From an uncultured Oscillospiraceae bacterium (lineage in GTDB: Bacteria; Bacillota; Clostridia; Oscillospirales; Oscillospiraceae), in assembly GCA_947629915.1 (NCBI GenBank), contig CANRFN010000021.1, forward strand, positions 1 to 59,950: a stretch of 59,950 nucleotides of DNA. The letters are read 5' to 3'. The first letter of the stretch is position 1. The number at the start of each line of letters is the position of its first letter. Under the pieces are notes generated by a model. The model did not search any database. It was not told the origin of the DNA and saw nothing but the letters and a program-made list of their open reading frames with translations. Below, in pieces: positions 15,905-24,349 of this stretch. Position numbers and translations under genes: made by a program.

Positions 15905-17035
15905 TCAGTACCTGATGAAGTCTTTGCCGTAGATCTCATTCACCATGTCAAAGACCTTTGCCATACCTAAACCGCCTTTGTCGGGCTGCCAAAGTGTTTT
16001 GAGATTCCAAACATCGCGCTTGCTGCCATCGCTCTCCGGCTTGGAAGGATCGAAATCAGGATTTGGCTGGAAACTGCCCCCGCTCATGCAGTATTCATAC
16101 AGCTTCGGGTGTGTGCGGGCCAGCCGCTGGAAACGCGTCTCCCCGCGCTCCAGGTGGGCCCCAAAGGCACAAAAAATGCACCCTGTTCGGGCGCACCCAG
16201 TGCATTGTAGCTTTCCAGTTTTCGGGTTTTCCTCGATCTCGCCATACACGCTGCAGATGGGCAGATTTTCATGCTTGATATACTCAAGCACGTCTTGCCC
16301 GGTCCAGAAACTCAGCGGCTTGCTTACCCTGTACTCGATATCAAACACATTGCAGCCCGTCCTATACCACGCCGTTCGGCGCCGGATGGACTCCTCCGCC
16401 ATTGTACCGGTGATAGGTGCGCGGCCCGTCCTTGTCTGATACCGCCGTAACGGGCTCTCTTTACTGCGTTTGCAGCAAACGTCTGAAATGCGCACGGGCA
16501 AGGGGATCACCGGGCGCCACTTGCGATAGTCGAACATGGACTTCTTGCCGTGTTCGTTTTCCCAGTCTGCGTTATACTCTCCAAACATGCGAGCGGCTCT
16601 GCTTGCGTTTGGGTTGATCCGTGTGCCCTCTATGATGGCGCTGATCTGCTTGGAGAAGATGGGATAGCCGTAGTAGGTCAAGACGTCTTTGAACGTCATG
16701 ATCTCATCGGGCTTGCGGCCCCGCCGTTTGCCGGCTCTGCCCCAGGTGGGGCGGATCTCCACCACGTTCGGGAAGCTCAGGGCGAACTTGCGTATCTCCG
16801 GATACTCCAGGCCTGTGTTCGCAAACACGGCGGGCGTATCGGGATACAGCTGCCGCGTCAAGTGCAACACTACCAACGAGTCCTTGCCGCCTGAAAAACT
16901 CACCGTGACATTTCCCTTGTTGCGTGTGTACCATTCGATTATGCGTGTTTGCGTGATTTGAATCTTGCGGTCCAGTGGCAGGGCCTGCAACTCTTGCAAC
17001 CTCTGCTTGTCGTGCACTCCATCGCTGTCTCTCAT
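15905..17035 (-). CDS. Phosphoadenosine phosphosulfate reductase-family protein (PP-loop ATPase)
   Basis: A 376-residue protein with the PP-loop VSFSGGKDS (SGGKD at 48 to 52), which binds ATP and adenylates a substrate. The C-terminal part has a cysteine cluster (CTGCARTGCIFCAFG), possibly an Fe-S or zinc site, and DVCCKRSKESPLRRY in the middle. True PAPS reductases are shorter; this long form with extra cysteines is the phage and mobile-element branch related to DndC-type enzymes. A role in nucleic-acid thiolation or sulfur trafficking is a guess. Coupled to the DUF4417 gene. Confidence 0.8.
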   Translation of the reverse strand: MRDSDGVHDKQRLQELQALPLDRKIQITQTRIIEWYTRNKGNVTVSFSGGKDSLVVLHLTRQLYPDTPAVFANTGLEYPEIRKFALSFPNVVEIRPTWGRAGKRRGRKPDEIMTFKDVLTYYGYPIFSKQISAIIEGTRINPNASRAARMFGEYNADWENEHGKKSMFDYRKWRPVIPLPVRISDVCCKRSKESPLRRYQTRTGRAPITGTMAEESIRRRTAWYRTGCNVFDIEYRVSKPLSFWTGQDVLEYIKHENLPICSVYGEIEENPKTGKLQCTGCARTGCIFCAFGAHLERGETRFQRLARTHPKLYEYCMSGGSFQPNPDFDPSKPESDGSKRDVWNLKTLWQPDKGGLGMAKVFDMVNEIYGKDFIRY

Positions 17036-17356
17036 CGTCTTGCCTCCGATTGTAAGAATGGCAGGGGACGGGCGCCCATCCCCTGCCGGTTTGCGTGGCC
17101 GCCTGGGTGTGCATGCCGGATGGCAGAGGCCTGGCGGAACTGTTCATAAGGCCCAGAATTCAGCTTACCCCGTATCCCTGGGGCGCCTACTGTCAAGGGC
17201 CTGTTCAAAGCAAAACGCACGCACGGCCTCCCGTTGCCGTGTGTGCGTTTTGTGCGGGCTAGAAGGGCGGCACTGCAGATCTCCACGGGAGACCGCGATA
17301 CCTGCAGGCGGGTGGAGGCGTGCCCGCATGCCACCCATCCGTTTGCCCATGGTACT

Positions 17357-17395
17357 AGTATAGCATGGAATTTCGGGACAAACGGGACACTTTTA
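17357..17395 (-). promoter_or_regulatory. Probable late-operon promoter
   Basis: On the minus strand the extended -10 element TGCTATACT is read from 17365 to 17357. There is no good -35 box at 17 bp, which would suit a promoter that needs the phage late activator encoded just upstream at 17638. Confidence 0.5.
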
Positions 17396-17422
17396 AAAGC
17401 CGTCAAAAGTTCTTGTATTTCA

Positions 17423-17480
17423 ATTTTTGCAGTTAAAAACGGCTAATTTGTTTTGATTTAGTTCTAAAAACTGCAAAAAT
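17423..17480. repeat. 12-bp perfect inverted repeat
   Basis: ATTTTTGCAGTT at 17423 to 17434 and AACTGCAAAAAT at 17469 to 17480, 34 bp apart, in the AT-rich segment upstream of the probable late promoter. A regulator binding site, for example for the DUF1492 protein, is the simplest idea. Confidence 0.6.
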
Positions 17481-17637
17481 CGCCCGTTTGAAAGTTGTTA
17501 CAATTCTGTTAACGCGCCTGCAATTAAGCCCGGTAGCACGCGCTACAAGGGCCGTGCTCTGCAGGTGGTGCTCGGATATGGCTGACCGCGTGAAAGCGTT
17601 TCTACGGCGAAAATCACAGCTATATTAGTGCGCTTTT

Positions 17638-18039
17638 TCAGCGGCGGCCCAAATAGCGATAGCAAACCTTTTTCACGCGGTCCGCCGTGTGGCCTGCGCC
17701 CAGCCGTGCGGCAATCTGCTCCCACGATAGGCCTTCCCGGAATCGTAGCGTGAAGATGACGCGTGTCTCACTGTCTCTGATGCCGTTTATATACTGCTGC
17801 AGCTGCTTCTCCTCTCGGATACACTGCAGCCGCTTCTCGGCTATGGCGTCTCTCAGCTGCACTAGCTCTATGGCGGCGGTCTCTATGGCGCTCCCACTCT
17901 TTGTGGCCTTGCCCGGCATACCGCTATAGCGCATGGCGCCGGCGCTGTACACCTCCTGCTCCAGCCGTCTCAGTCTTTGTTCATCCTCCTGGATCTCCCG
18001 CCGTAGAAAGTACAGCTGCGATAGGTCCCTTAGCTTCAT
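17638..18039 (-). CDS. DUF1492 / ArpU-like late transcription regulator
   Basis: A 133-residue protein: N-terminal coiled coil (LYFLRREIQEDEQRLRRLEQ), then a sigma-factor-region-4-like helix-turn-helix at the end (ETRVIFTLRFREGLSWEQIAARL). This plan is shared by DUF1492/ArpU-like proteins that switch on late genes in Firmicutes phages. It is the last gene before the late leader, which fits. ATG 18039 overlaps the SNF2 helicase gene by 4 nt. Confidence 0.75.
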   Translation of the reverse strand: MKLRDLSQLYFLRREIQEDEQRLRRLEQEVYSAGAMRYSGMPGKATKSGSAIETAAIELVQLRDAIAEKRLQCIREEKQLQQYINGIRDSETRVIFTLRFREGLSWEQIAARLGAGHTADRVKKVCYRYLGRR

Positions 18040-19445
18040 GCCCTCTGTCCTCCCGTTGCTCTGTCTATCCTGGCCTTCAGCGCTTGCAATAGCGCCTCTT
18101 GGCTGCGGTCTTTCGCCTGCAGACTTCTCATCACGTCTTCATCCATGCCGCCTTGTACCACCAAATGGTGCACGATCACAGGGAAGGGCTGGCCTTGCCG
18201 GTGCAAGCGCTTGTTGGCCTGCTGGTACTGCTCTAAGCTCCATGTAAGCCCAAACCAAATCACATGGTGGCCCCCTCCCTGCAGATTCAGGCCATAACAG
18301 CACGATGCCGGGTGTGCGAGTAGCAGGTCCACCTCTCCCGCGTTCCACGCCTGCAGGTCCGCGTCTGTCGAGTACGTGCGCACGCGTACACGGGGCATGG
18401 CCGCCGCTATTGCCGCCTGCAGCCGCTGCAGGTCGTGGCGATAGGTGTAGAACACAAGGGCGTGCTCCCCCTGCAGGGCCTCCACAGTCTCCAGAAACAC
18501 CGCTAGCTTGCAGCCGTGTATTTCCTGGACGGTGCCGGCCTCATCGTACACAGCGCCATTGCACAGCTGCAACAGCTTGTTGGAGAGTACCGCCGCCGTC
18601 CCCGCCGTAATGGTGCCGGCCTCCTCGCCGCTATCCTCCAGCACCTGCAGCACGGCCTCCCGCTCCAACCGCCGATAGGCCGCCGCCGCTGTCGAGTCCA
18701 GCTGCACGGGGATGTCCTGGTATGTGATTTCTGGCAGACTCAGGTAGTCCTCGGCTTTCAGGCTGATGCATATATCTGCTATGGCGGCGTAGATCTCCCT
18801 GGCCGCCCCCGGCCGCGGCTTATAGCTGTATATCATGGCGGCGCTGCGCTTATCGGGCAGGAAGTACATCTCCCGGTAGGTCGTGAGAGTCCGCCCCAGT
18901 CGCTTGCCCCCATCGAGTAAGTACACCTGCGCCCACAGGTCCATTAGATCACGCGGCGCCGGTGTGCCGGTGAGCTCTATGAGCCGGTGGATCTTTGGCC
19001 GCACGGTTTTTAACGCCCTAAATCTTTTAGCTTGTGGATTTTTAAAAGAACTACTCTCGTCTAATACAACAGTGTCAAAAGGCCATTTCAATTTATAAAA
19101 ATTAACTATCCATTGCGTAAGATCTCGCCCTATGACGTACACATCTGCTTCACTTTCAAGAGCCCTTTCACGGGCAGATTGTGCTCCCCCAACGAAAACA
19201 ACGCGAAGCCCTTGCAGCTGCCGCCACTTCCCCTGCTCTGCCGTCCACGTTGCTTCTGCAACCTTTTTAGGCGCAATGATCAAACACTTGAACATGTCAA
19301 AACGTTCATATTTTAATTTATACAACGCGTCAAGAGTAGCAACGGTTTTCCCAAGACCCATCTCGGCGTAACAACCTACGCTTTCAAGCTCTATCTCTTT
19401 TTGTGTGATAAATTCTTGATAAGGCCACGGCTTATAATCCTGCAT
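18036..19445 (-). CDS. SNF2-family DEAD/DEAH-type helicase
   Basis: A 469-residue SF2 ATPase. Motif I is EMGLGKT (28 to 34), motif II DESSSF, motif III LTGTPAP, and the second RecA-like domain has HPASCCYGLNLQGGGHHVIW and the motif VI-like QANKRLHRQGQ. Phage SNF2 helicases are usually beside VRR-NUC nucleases and are thought to act in replication or recombination. The first codons overlap the VRR-NUC gene by 14 nt. The DNA segment around 19010 to 19420 is more AT-rich than the rest of the gene. Confidence 0.88.
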   Translation of the reverse strand: MQDYKPWPYQEFITQKEIELESVGCYAEMGLGKTVATLDALYKLKYERFDMFKCLIIAPKKVAEATWTAEQGKWRQLQGLRVVFVGGAQSARERALESEADVYVIGRDLTQWIVNFYKLKWPFDTVVLDESSSFKNPQAKRFRALKTVRPKIHRLIELTGTPAPRDLMDLWAQVYLLDGGKRLGRTLTTYREMYFLPDKRSAAMIYSYKPRPGAAREIYAAIADICISLKAEDYLSLPEITYQDIPVQLDSTAAAAYRRLEREAVLQVLEDSGEEAGTITAGTAAVLSNKLLQLCNGAVYDEAGTVQEIHGCKLAVFLETVEALQGEHALVFYTYRHDLQRLQAAIAAAMPRVRVRTYSTDADLQAWNAGEVDLLLAHPASCCYGLNLQGGGHHVIWFGLTWSLEQYQQANKRLHRQGQPFPVIVHHLVVQGGMDEDVMRSLQAKDRSQEALLQALKARIDRATGGQRA

Positions 19446-19731
19446 GGGCTAACCTCCTGCAGTCTTCCACCACGCGGGCAAGGGCCTCGGGCCCATCGAC
19501 TGATGCGTAAACGGTGCAGCCCATGTGCCTCAGTCTCGTTTGAACGTAGTGTTGGAGCGGCCGCTCCTGCTCTCCCGGCCTCTTCACCTCAGCGAAACAA
19601 ACCTTCCCGCCGGGCAGGATGATGAGTCGATCCGGTACGCCGGCATAGCCTGGACTCACGAACTTCAGGCACATGCCGCCCATACCTTCCACCGCCTTTT
19701 TCAACTGTCGCTCCACGTCTCTTTCCAGCAT
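19432..19731 (-). CDS. VRR-NUC domain nuclease
   Basis: A 99-residue stand-alone VRR-NUC protein. The PD-(D/E)xK-type catalytic core is visible as GVPDRLIILPGGKVCFAEVK (D, then E-x-K). Phage VRR-NUC proteins resolve branched DNA and work with the neighbouring SNF2 helicase. ATG 19731 follows a clear GGAGGTGCGACC. Upstream lies a 400-bp repeat-rich region. Confidence 0.88.
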   Translation of the reverse strand: MLERDVERQLKKAVEGMGGMCLKFVSPGYAGVPDRLIILPGGKVCFAEVKRPGEQERPLQHYVQTRLRHMGCTVYASVDGPEALARVVEDCRRLAHAGL

Positions 19732-19807
19732 GGTCGCACCTCCAAAAATCTTTTCCCGGTCTGGTGTGTAGGAATTTCACGCCCGCCACCAATGCGATCG
19801 CGCTTAG

Positions 19808-20139
19808 TTTGTAACTTTCCCAAATTTTGGTATCGTAACCTTGTAACCGTTGTGACCTCATTTTTCCTTATAAGCTTGAATTCATATTACAACCGCCCTT
19901 AAAATCCCTTTACACCCGTCTTATACCCCTGTTGCACATCAATTCAAACTACATAGGGAAAAAAAAGGTTACAAAGTTACAAGAGCGAAAAATCCTTATA
20001 TTTCAAGGGTTTTCGCGGCGAAAATCGTAACTTTTTAAAAGTTACAAGAAAGTCACAAAGTCACAAATTCTCACCGCGGTCCCCTTTAGCCGTCCGGCTG
20101 AAACTTTCTTGTAACCGTTTCAGCCCTCAAAAAGGTTAC
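19808..20139. repeat. GTTAC/GTAAC repeat cluster, candidate replication origin
   Basis: AT-rich non-coding stretch with nine copies of GTTAC or its complement at 19811, 19835, 19843, 19968, 19976, 20027, 20041, 20111 and 20135, several as GTTACAAG or CTTGTAAC, plus two GTCACAAA. One pair forms an inverted repeat (GTAACTTTTTAAAAGTTAC, 20027 to 20045). It sits between the VRR-NUC gene and the primase-helicase gene, a common place for phage origins. The last copy contains the vapE stop codon. Confidence 0.5.
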
Positions 20140-20502
20140 GATTTTAGCCGCACAAACCCCTTTGCCGGCTGCTCTCCGTAGTATGCTGGAAAGCGTGCCG
20201 CTTGGTATTTCCAGCCCGGTATTTTTCGGATTACAGCGTTGATAAACTTGTAATCCTTGTAGGCGTCTTGGATGCTTCTGCCGAAGAGCTCGCACCACAC
20301 CTCCAGCGCACAAACCCGGTCTCGATCCACCAAAGGCAGGGCGGCGCCGGCTTCTCCCTGCACGTTGTTTGCCCAGTAGTCCCGGCGGCGGTCCAGTGGC
20401 CATGCGCTCCAATTAGCTGGAACTTTCCTATCAAGAAACTCTTCTATCACGCCGGCACGCGGGTCTATATCGCGGTGGGCCTCTTGGATGGCCTCAACCT
20501 CC
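20136..20502 (-). pseudogene. Out-of-frame C-terminal end of the VapE primase-helicase
   Basis: Open frame of about 125 codons in a different frame from the main vapE ORF. It continues the protein naturally: LDEEVEAIQEAHRDIDPRAG, then VIEEFLDRKVPANWSAWPLD and further, to the stop at 20136. The only start near its beginning is GTG 20450 without a ribosome binding site. The shift lies at a GCCC tandem repeat (20513 to 20524). This part resembles the usual C-terminal DNA-binding tail of VapE-type proteins. It is either lost, or restored by repeat slippage or frameshifting. Confidence 0.8.
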
Positions 20503-22590
20503 TCATCCAGGCGGGCGGGCGGGCAGGATCAGGTTGCCGCTGCCCTCCAGGCTGTACCACGAAAGGGCTTCAGCCCAGATCTGATCCACGGTCTCGTCTG
20601 AGAGGTGGAAAACGTCCTTGGTGGCGTACTCCTTCCCTCTGCAGTCGATGGGCCAGAAACGGCGGTTCCCGGTGGTGTCGCTCAGGAATTCGGCCTGATT
20701 GCATGTGCCAAAGAACACGCAACGCCGCGGGCGGTCTTCTGCAGTCCGGCCGTAAGCTGCGCGGTAGCGGTCTGAGTTCATGGAGATAAACTGCTTGATC
20801 CGGTTGACGTCCGTGCGTCTGAACGCGTCTAGCTCGCTGATTTCAGCAATCCACACGCCCGGCAAGTGCTCCGAGGCCTCTTTACCTTCAAACGTTGTGA
20901 TGTTGTCGTCAAACCACCCCTTGGACATGCGGCGGAGGATGGTACTCTTGCCGCAACCCTGCGGGCCCACTAGGATCACCATCTGGTCGAACTTGCAGCC
21001 GGGCTCCATCGCCCGCGCCACAGCCGCCGTGAATGCCTTTCGTGTAGCCAGCCTGGTGTACTCCTTATCCTCCGCCCCCAGGTAGTCCACGAATAGTGTA
21101 TCCAGGCGGGCGGTGCCGTCCCACTCCAGCCCTCTGAGGTACTCCTGCACTTCATCGAAGGAGTGGGCGGTGGTGTAAGTCGCTAGCGCCGCGTCTATGG
21201 CGGGGCGCTTGTTGATGCCGTACTCGTTTTCCATGTACCAATACAGCCCGGCTATGTCGGCGTCTGTCCATCCTCTTAGCCGGGTGAACTCCTCTCCCCA
21301 GGGCAAGGGCCCTAGTATTTCGATGCGGTCTTTGAACGTGTTCTTTCGGATTAGTCCGGTCAGGGCCTCGTCATACTCCAGTATGATGCAAGCGTTGTTG
21401 ATCGTGTTCTTGGGGCGGCCTGACTTGGCCTCTAGCTCCAGCTGCTCCCGCCAGTTCGCTTTCGGCGGCGGGGCGGCGGGCGCGGCGGGGTCGCTCGGCT
21501 GGACTTCCGGCGATGGGGTGCGGGGCTGCAGATCATCGAAGTCGCTGATGACAGCGGCCCTTCTGACGGCTGGATCTTCAATAGCGAATTCGCACATGGC
21601 GGTGAAAGACGGTTTCTGCTTTCTTGAGCCCTCTGGGACTTCTGCGTCCAGGTCTCCGAACTTGTGAACGCGCACAAGGTCAAAGGCGTTCACCAGGGTG
21701 CCGCCCACGGGGTCTGTGGCGTGGTGAGAATAGAGGAACTTGCCGCCTTCATAGACTACGGCGCCGGCGGTTGTGCTGCCTTGCGTGTATGTGTATCGCC
21801 CTTCCATCCCTTCAACCGGGGTGTACTTATCGGAGAGAAACTTGGCGATGGCGGCGGGCACGTCATAAGCCCGACAGAACGCGCCCACGGTGCCGCCCTT
21901 GGTTTCGGGGTCCTGCTGCTTCTCTGCCTGCCTCGGGGCGTTAGCTGCGCCGGGTACCTGCGGCCATGAGAGAGGATCACGCCAATTAGCGTATTGGGCG
22001 AGAACGGCGTCCACGGAGAAGAGCGGGGCGTCCTTGTAGCGGTAGAAGAACTGAGCATCTTTGCAGACGGATGGCCAGTACATCAGCCTGCAGACGTCAA
22101 ACGTGGTGGGGTCCGCCCACTGTATGCCGATGATCTCAGCTAACTTCCGGCTGCAGGCCTCGTACTCATCAGCGCCCATGGGGCGGTCTGATGGGAGGAT
22201 GACGCGGAGACGGGGCGCCGTGGGGCGGTGCTTGCGGGTGCTGTAGATGCAGAAACTGACGTTGCATGCGTCCAGCTTGCTGGCCACTACGTCCTCGTAG
22301 TGCGCGGGCAGGTTATCGTAGTCCAGCGTAACTAGGTCGCGGGAGATGACGTCTGAGCGCTTCCGGCGGGTGCCGGCTAGCTTGCCGCCCACATAGCCGC
22401 CCACGTCCTTCTTTTCGTCCTGGGTAGCTCTGGGGGCGTTCATGTACTCTTCAAACGTCTCGTTGCTGATGACGGGCGTCCGGAGACGTTCGTAGAAGTC
22501 TGAGACGGTAGTGTCGTAGGGCGTCCATTGGATGGCCTTGCGGCTCGTTCCAACGGCTAGCGTGATTTGCCGGTCATATTGTAGGGTCAA
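20503..22590 (-). CDS. VapE-type primase-helicase replication protein (frameshifted near the end)
   Basis: A 695-residue protein. N-terminal archaeo-eukaryotic primase-like domain: RDLVTLDYDNLP, and RLRVILPSDRPM with DVCRLMYWPS. C-terminal VapE/D5-like helicase: Walker A VGPQGCGKST near residue 543, GVWIAEISELDAF as Walker B, and FFGTCNQAEFL sensor. TTG 22590 follows GAGGTGATAGGCC and overlaps the stop of the upstream gene. The ORF ends ILPARPPG at 20503, about 110 to 130 residues early, because of one extra GCCC unit; the missing end is open at 20136 to 20502. Likely the replication initiator of this phage. Confidence 0.88.
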   Translation of the reverse strand: MTLQYDRQITLAVGTSRKAIQWTPYDTTVSDFYERLRTPVISNETFEEYMNAPRATQDEKKDVGGYVGGKLAGTRRKRSDVISRDLVTLDYDNLPAHYEDVVASKLDACNVSFCIYSTRKHRPTAPRLRVILPSDRPMGADEYEACSRKLAEIIGIQWADPTTFDVCRLMYWPSVCKDAQFFYRYKDAPLFSVDAVLAQYANWRDPLSWPQVPGAANAPRQAEKQQDPETKGGTVGAFCRAYDVPAAIAKFLSDKYTPVEGMEGRYTYTQGSTTAGAVVYEGGKFLYSHHATDPVGGTLVNAFDLVRVHKFGDLDAEVPEGSRKQKPSFTAMCEFAIEDPAVRRAAVISDFDDLQPRTPSPEVQPSDPAAPAAPPPKANWREQLELEAKSGRPKNTINNACIILEYDEALTGLIRKNTFKDRIEILGPLPWGEEFTRLRGWTDADIAGLYWYMENEYGINKRPAIDAALATYTTAHSFDEVQEYLRGLEWDGTARLDTLFVDYLGAEDKEYTRLATRKAFTAAVARAMEPGCKFDQMVILVGPQGCGKSTILRRMSKGWFDDNITTFEGKEASEHLPGVWIAEISELDAFRRTDVNRIKQFISMNSDRYRAAYGRTAEDRPRRCVFFGTCNQAEFLSDTTGNRRFWPIDCRGKEYATKDVFHLSDETVDQIWAEALSWYSLEGSGNLILPARPPG

Positions 22591-22961
22591 GGCCTATCAC
22601 CTCTTTCTTGCGGTCTCCAGTTAGCGCAATGGTGGAAGGGCGGTAAGCCGCTGGTTCCATCCTTCATGCAGGTCCACGTCTGGGCGTCATACTCGCGGCA
22701 AGTGCCGCAAGAAATGCCGGTTAAGCGGGTCAGGGGCCGCTTATCCTGCTGCGTGTCCTGGTATGCGATATGCTGCAGATCCCGCACGGCTGCGGCTTTG
22801 TTACGGCGCAATGGCCCGGCCTTAACGGCCCAATTTTCGATGCAGTAAGGCAATCTGAGGCTGTAGCTCATGACGCGATAAAAGCCGAAATGACGGCGCT
22901 CTACAACGTAGACTCTGCCGTCCTTCTTGCTGTTATAGACTGGTCCGGTCTCGTACTTCAT
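22587..22961 (-). CDS. Small phage protein with C-terminal cysteine cluster
   Basis: 124 residues from ATG 22961 (GAGGTGAGACCA upstream). N-terminal half is beta-like and basic (MKYETGPVYNSKKDGRVYVV); C-terminal part has CGTCREYDAQTWTC and HHCANW, a probable zinc site. It overlaps vapE by 4 nt. Function unknown. Confidence 0.6.
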   Translation of the reverse strand: MKYETGPVYNSKKDGRVYVVERRHFGFYRVMSYSLRLPYCIENWAVKAGPLRRNKAAAVRDLQHIAYQDTQQDKRPLTRLTGISCGTCREYDAQTWTCMKDGTSGLPPFHHCANWRPQERGDRP

Positions 22962-23031
22962 TGGTCTCACCTCGCTTTCTTGTAGGGTGGCGGGCTTGCT
23001 ATCGCTCACACGATAGCAAGCCCTTAGAGTG

Positions 23032-23361
23032 TTAGTAGTCCTTTAACGTGTAAGTGTGGTTTTTCATGCGTCTGCCACACCATGGGCAGAACGGTGTCTT
23101 ACCTCTTAGCCCACCCTCACATGCTTTGCACTCGTAGTACGGCCCTTCTGCATCGAACTCAGGGCCCGTCCATTCTGAAACGCCGCACGCTGTGTCTCGT
23201 TCGCCGTTCTGGTAGGACTTGAATTCTTGTCCGAAATCCGCCATTGATAAAGCGGCGCCTTGTTCGACTTGGCGCATGCCTTTTTCGGCTTCTTTTATTG
23301 CGTCTTCACCAAGGATGTCTTTTAGCATTTGCAGGGCCGCTTTCTTCTCTTCGTAAGTCAT
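23032..23361 (-). CDS. Small zinc-ribbon phage protein
   Basis: A 109-residue protein with two CxxC pairs near the end (YYECKACEGG and FCPWCGRRMK), a treble-clef or zinc-ribbon pattern; the first 45 residues are helical (MTYEEKKAALQMLKDILGED). ATG 23361 follows GAGGGAGACCAGACCGA, part of a leader sequence that recurs in this operon. Role unknown. Confidence 0.65.
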   Translation of the reverse strand: MTYEEKKAALQMLKDILGEDAIKEAEKGMRQVEQGAALSMADFGQEFKSYQNGERDTACGVSEWTGPEFDAEGPYYECKACEGGLRGKTPFCPWCGRRMKNHTYTLKDY

Positions 23362-23415
23362 TCGGTCTGGTCTCCCTCGGTGTGTAGGTTTTCGGCCTGA
23401 TTGCCCGCCATCTGG

Positions 23416-23754
23416 TCAGGGCTGAATGTGATCGTGTCTATCGTGTTTTCTCCTCTCTTGTTCTGCCTTAACCTCTGCCTCAAATCTGGTCCAATCTTCT
23501 ATATCGCAATCATCACCGAGGCCCCAGTTCTTCTGCAGCTGGATATCGCTAAGGAATACGCTGAGAAACCGGTCGGTCAAATACGGTAGCATCGGCCTTG
23601 TGTAGTCCATCACCAGCCGCGGCATGTATGATCTCCGGCCCATGGCATAGCGGTGGGCACAGATCAGAATCGTTTCAAACTCATTATCAAACGGCACGGC
23701 AAGGCCGTTCTCAGATAGAGTCTTTAGCATCTTCTTCGGGTATTTCGTGCGCAT
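23416..23754 (-). CDS. Hypothetical phage protein
   Basis: A 112-residue helical protein (MRTKYPKKMLKTLSENGLAV start), with an RYAMGRRSYMPRLVMDYTRP block in the middle that resembles hypothetical early phage proteins, and a charged coil at the end (EVKAEQERRKHDRHDH). It ends just before the leader of the zinc-ribbon gene and begins 4 nt from the preceding gene's stop. No catalytic motif. Confidence 0.6.
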   Translation of the reverse strand: MRTKYPKKMLKTLSENGLAVPFDNEFETILICAHRYAMGRRSYMPRLVMDYTRPMLPYLTDRFLSVFLSDIQLQKNWGLGDDCDIEDWTRFEAEVKAEQERRKHDRHDHIQP

Positions 23755-23758
23755 GATC

Positions 23759-24106
23759 TCACCACCATTGGGGCTTTGTCGTCTTCTTTAGGACTTCTAT
23801 GTGTCGTAGCTGCCACGGGCTGATCTCTTCCCGCGTGATGGTCTCCCACTGTACGGCCTTGCGGTCTTCCGGCGTGGGGGCGTCCGGCCACAGTAGCCAT
23901 CCCCTGATTTCCTCCATATTCGTGCCGTAAAGCGGGAGATAGAGCGTGCCGCTGGTAGTGTCGTTGATGTTGACGCTTACTCGATCTTTGCTAACGGCGC
24001 GGATCTGTACGGGGAATCTGGGTACCACGTACGGATAGCGAGATTGCAGGTAGACTTCCGCGCCCCGCTTCAGGGCCATCACTTCGTCTTTGGTGTACGG
24101 CTTCAC
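23759..24106 (-). CDS. Hypothetical phage protein
   Basis: 115 residues, mixed alpha/beta (MKPYTKDEVMALKRGAEVYL; VQIRAVSKDRVSVNINDTTS). The opening MKPYTKDEVMALKRGAEVYL resembles that of the next gene product (MKPLTRAQAGSLKPNTGVYL), so the two are probably distant paralogues. It follows that gene directly. No known domain. Confidence 0.6.
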   Translation of the reverse strand: MKPYTKDEVMALKRGAEVYLQSRYPYVVPRFPVQIRAVSKDRVSVNINDTTSGTLYLPLYGTNMEEIRGWLLWPDAPTPEDRKAVQWETITREEISPWQLRHIEVLKKTTKPQWW

Positions 24107-24349
24107 TTATCTCCACCCTTCCTGCAGTTCGTTGTGCTCAGGCGGCAACAGCCGCAGACGCCATACCCGGCCATAGCCGATGGGGTGGAAGCGGATAGGG
24201 CCGAAGATGGTTTGAAACAGTATGCTATAGTCGTCAATGCTCTTGACGATAGCAAAGCAGAATTGCGGGGTCTTGTCCGTCCTGATCTCCAGGTATACGC
24301 CGGTGTTTGGCTTCAAACTCCCGGCCTGTGCTCTTGTTAGCGGTTTCAT
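24107..24349 (-). CDS. Hypothetical phage protein, paralogue of neighbour
   Basis: 80 residues starting MKPLTRAQAGSLKPNTGVYL, with a short beta-rich body (IRTDKTPQFCFAIVKSIDDY) and an end R.LPPEHNELQEGW. A similar MK(P)LT....L..G..VYL start and a W-R-L-W/L...P end are also seen in the products of the genes at 23759 and 25191, so these form a small family in this operon. It overlaps the membrane protein gene by 4 nt. Confidence 0.6.
   Translation of the reverse strand: MKPLTRAQAGSLKPNTGVYLEIRTDKTPQFCFAIVKSIDDYSILFQTIFGPIRFHPIGYGRVWRLRLLPPEHNELQEGWR

Larger units (their letters stand above)
17036..17637 (-). other. Non-coding leader of the late operon with three strong hairpins
   Basis: 600 bp without a convincing gene between the DUF1492 regulator and the PAPS-reductase-like gene. 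Perfect hairpin arms at 17060 to 17068 with 17079 to 17087 (GGCAGGGGA/TCCCCTGCC), and a 15-bp stem at 17212 to 17226 with 17237 to 17251 (AAAACGCACGCACGG, one G-T pair) which on the minus strand ends in TTTTG. The right part (17380 to 17520) is AT-rich and contains an inverted repeat. Probably the late promoter, regulator site and a structured leader. Confidence 0.6.

Noticed and set aside
17032..17406. 124-codon minus-strand ORF in the late leader
   Set aside because: It reads through two strong hairpins, has unnatural composition and no good start site; the region is better seen as a leader.
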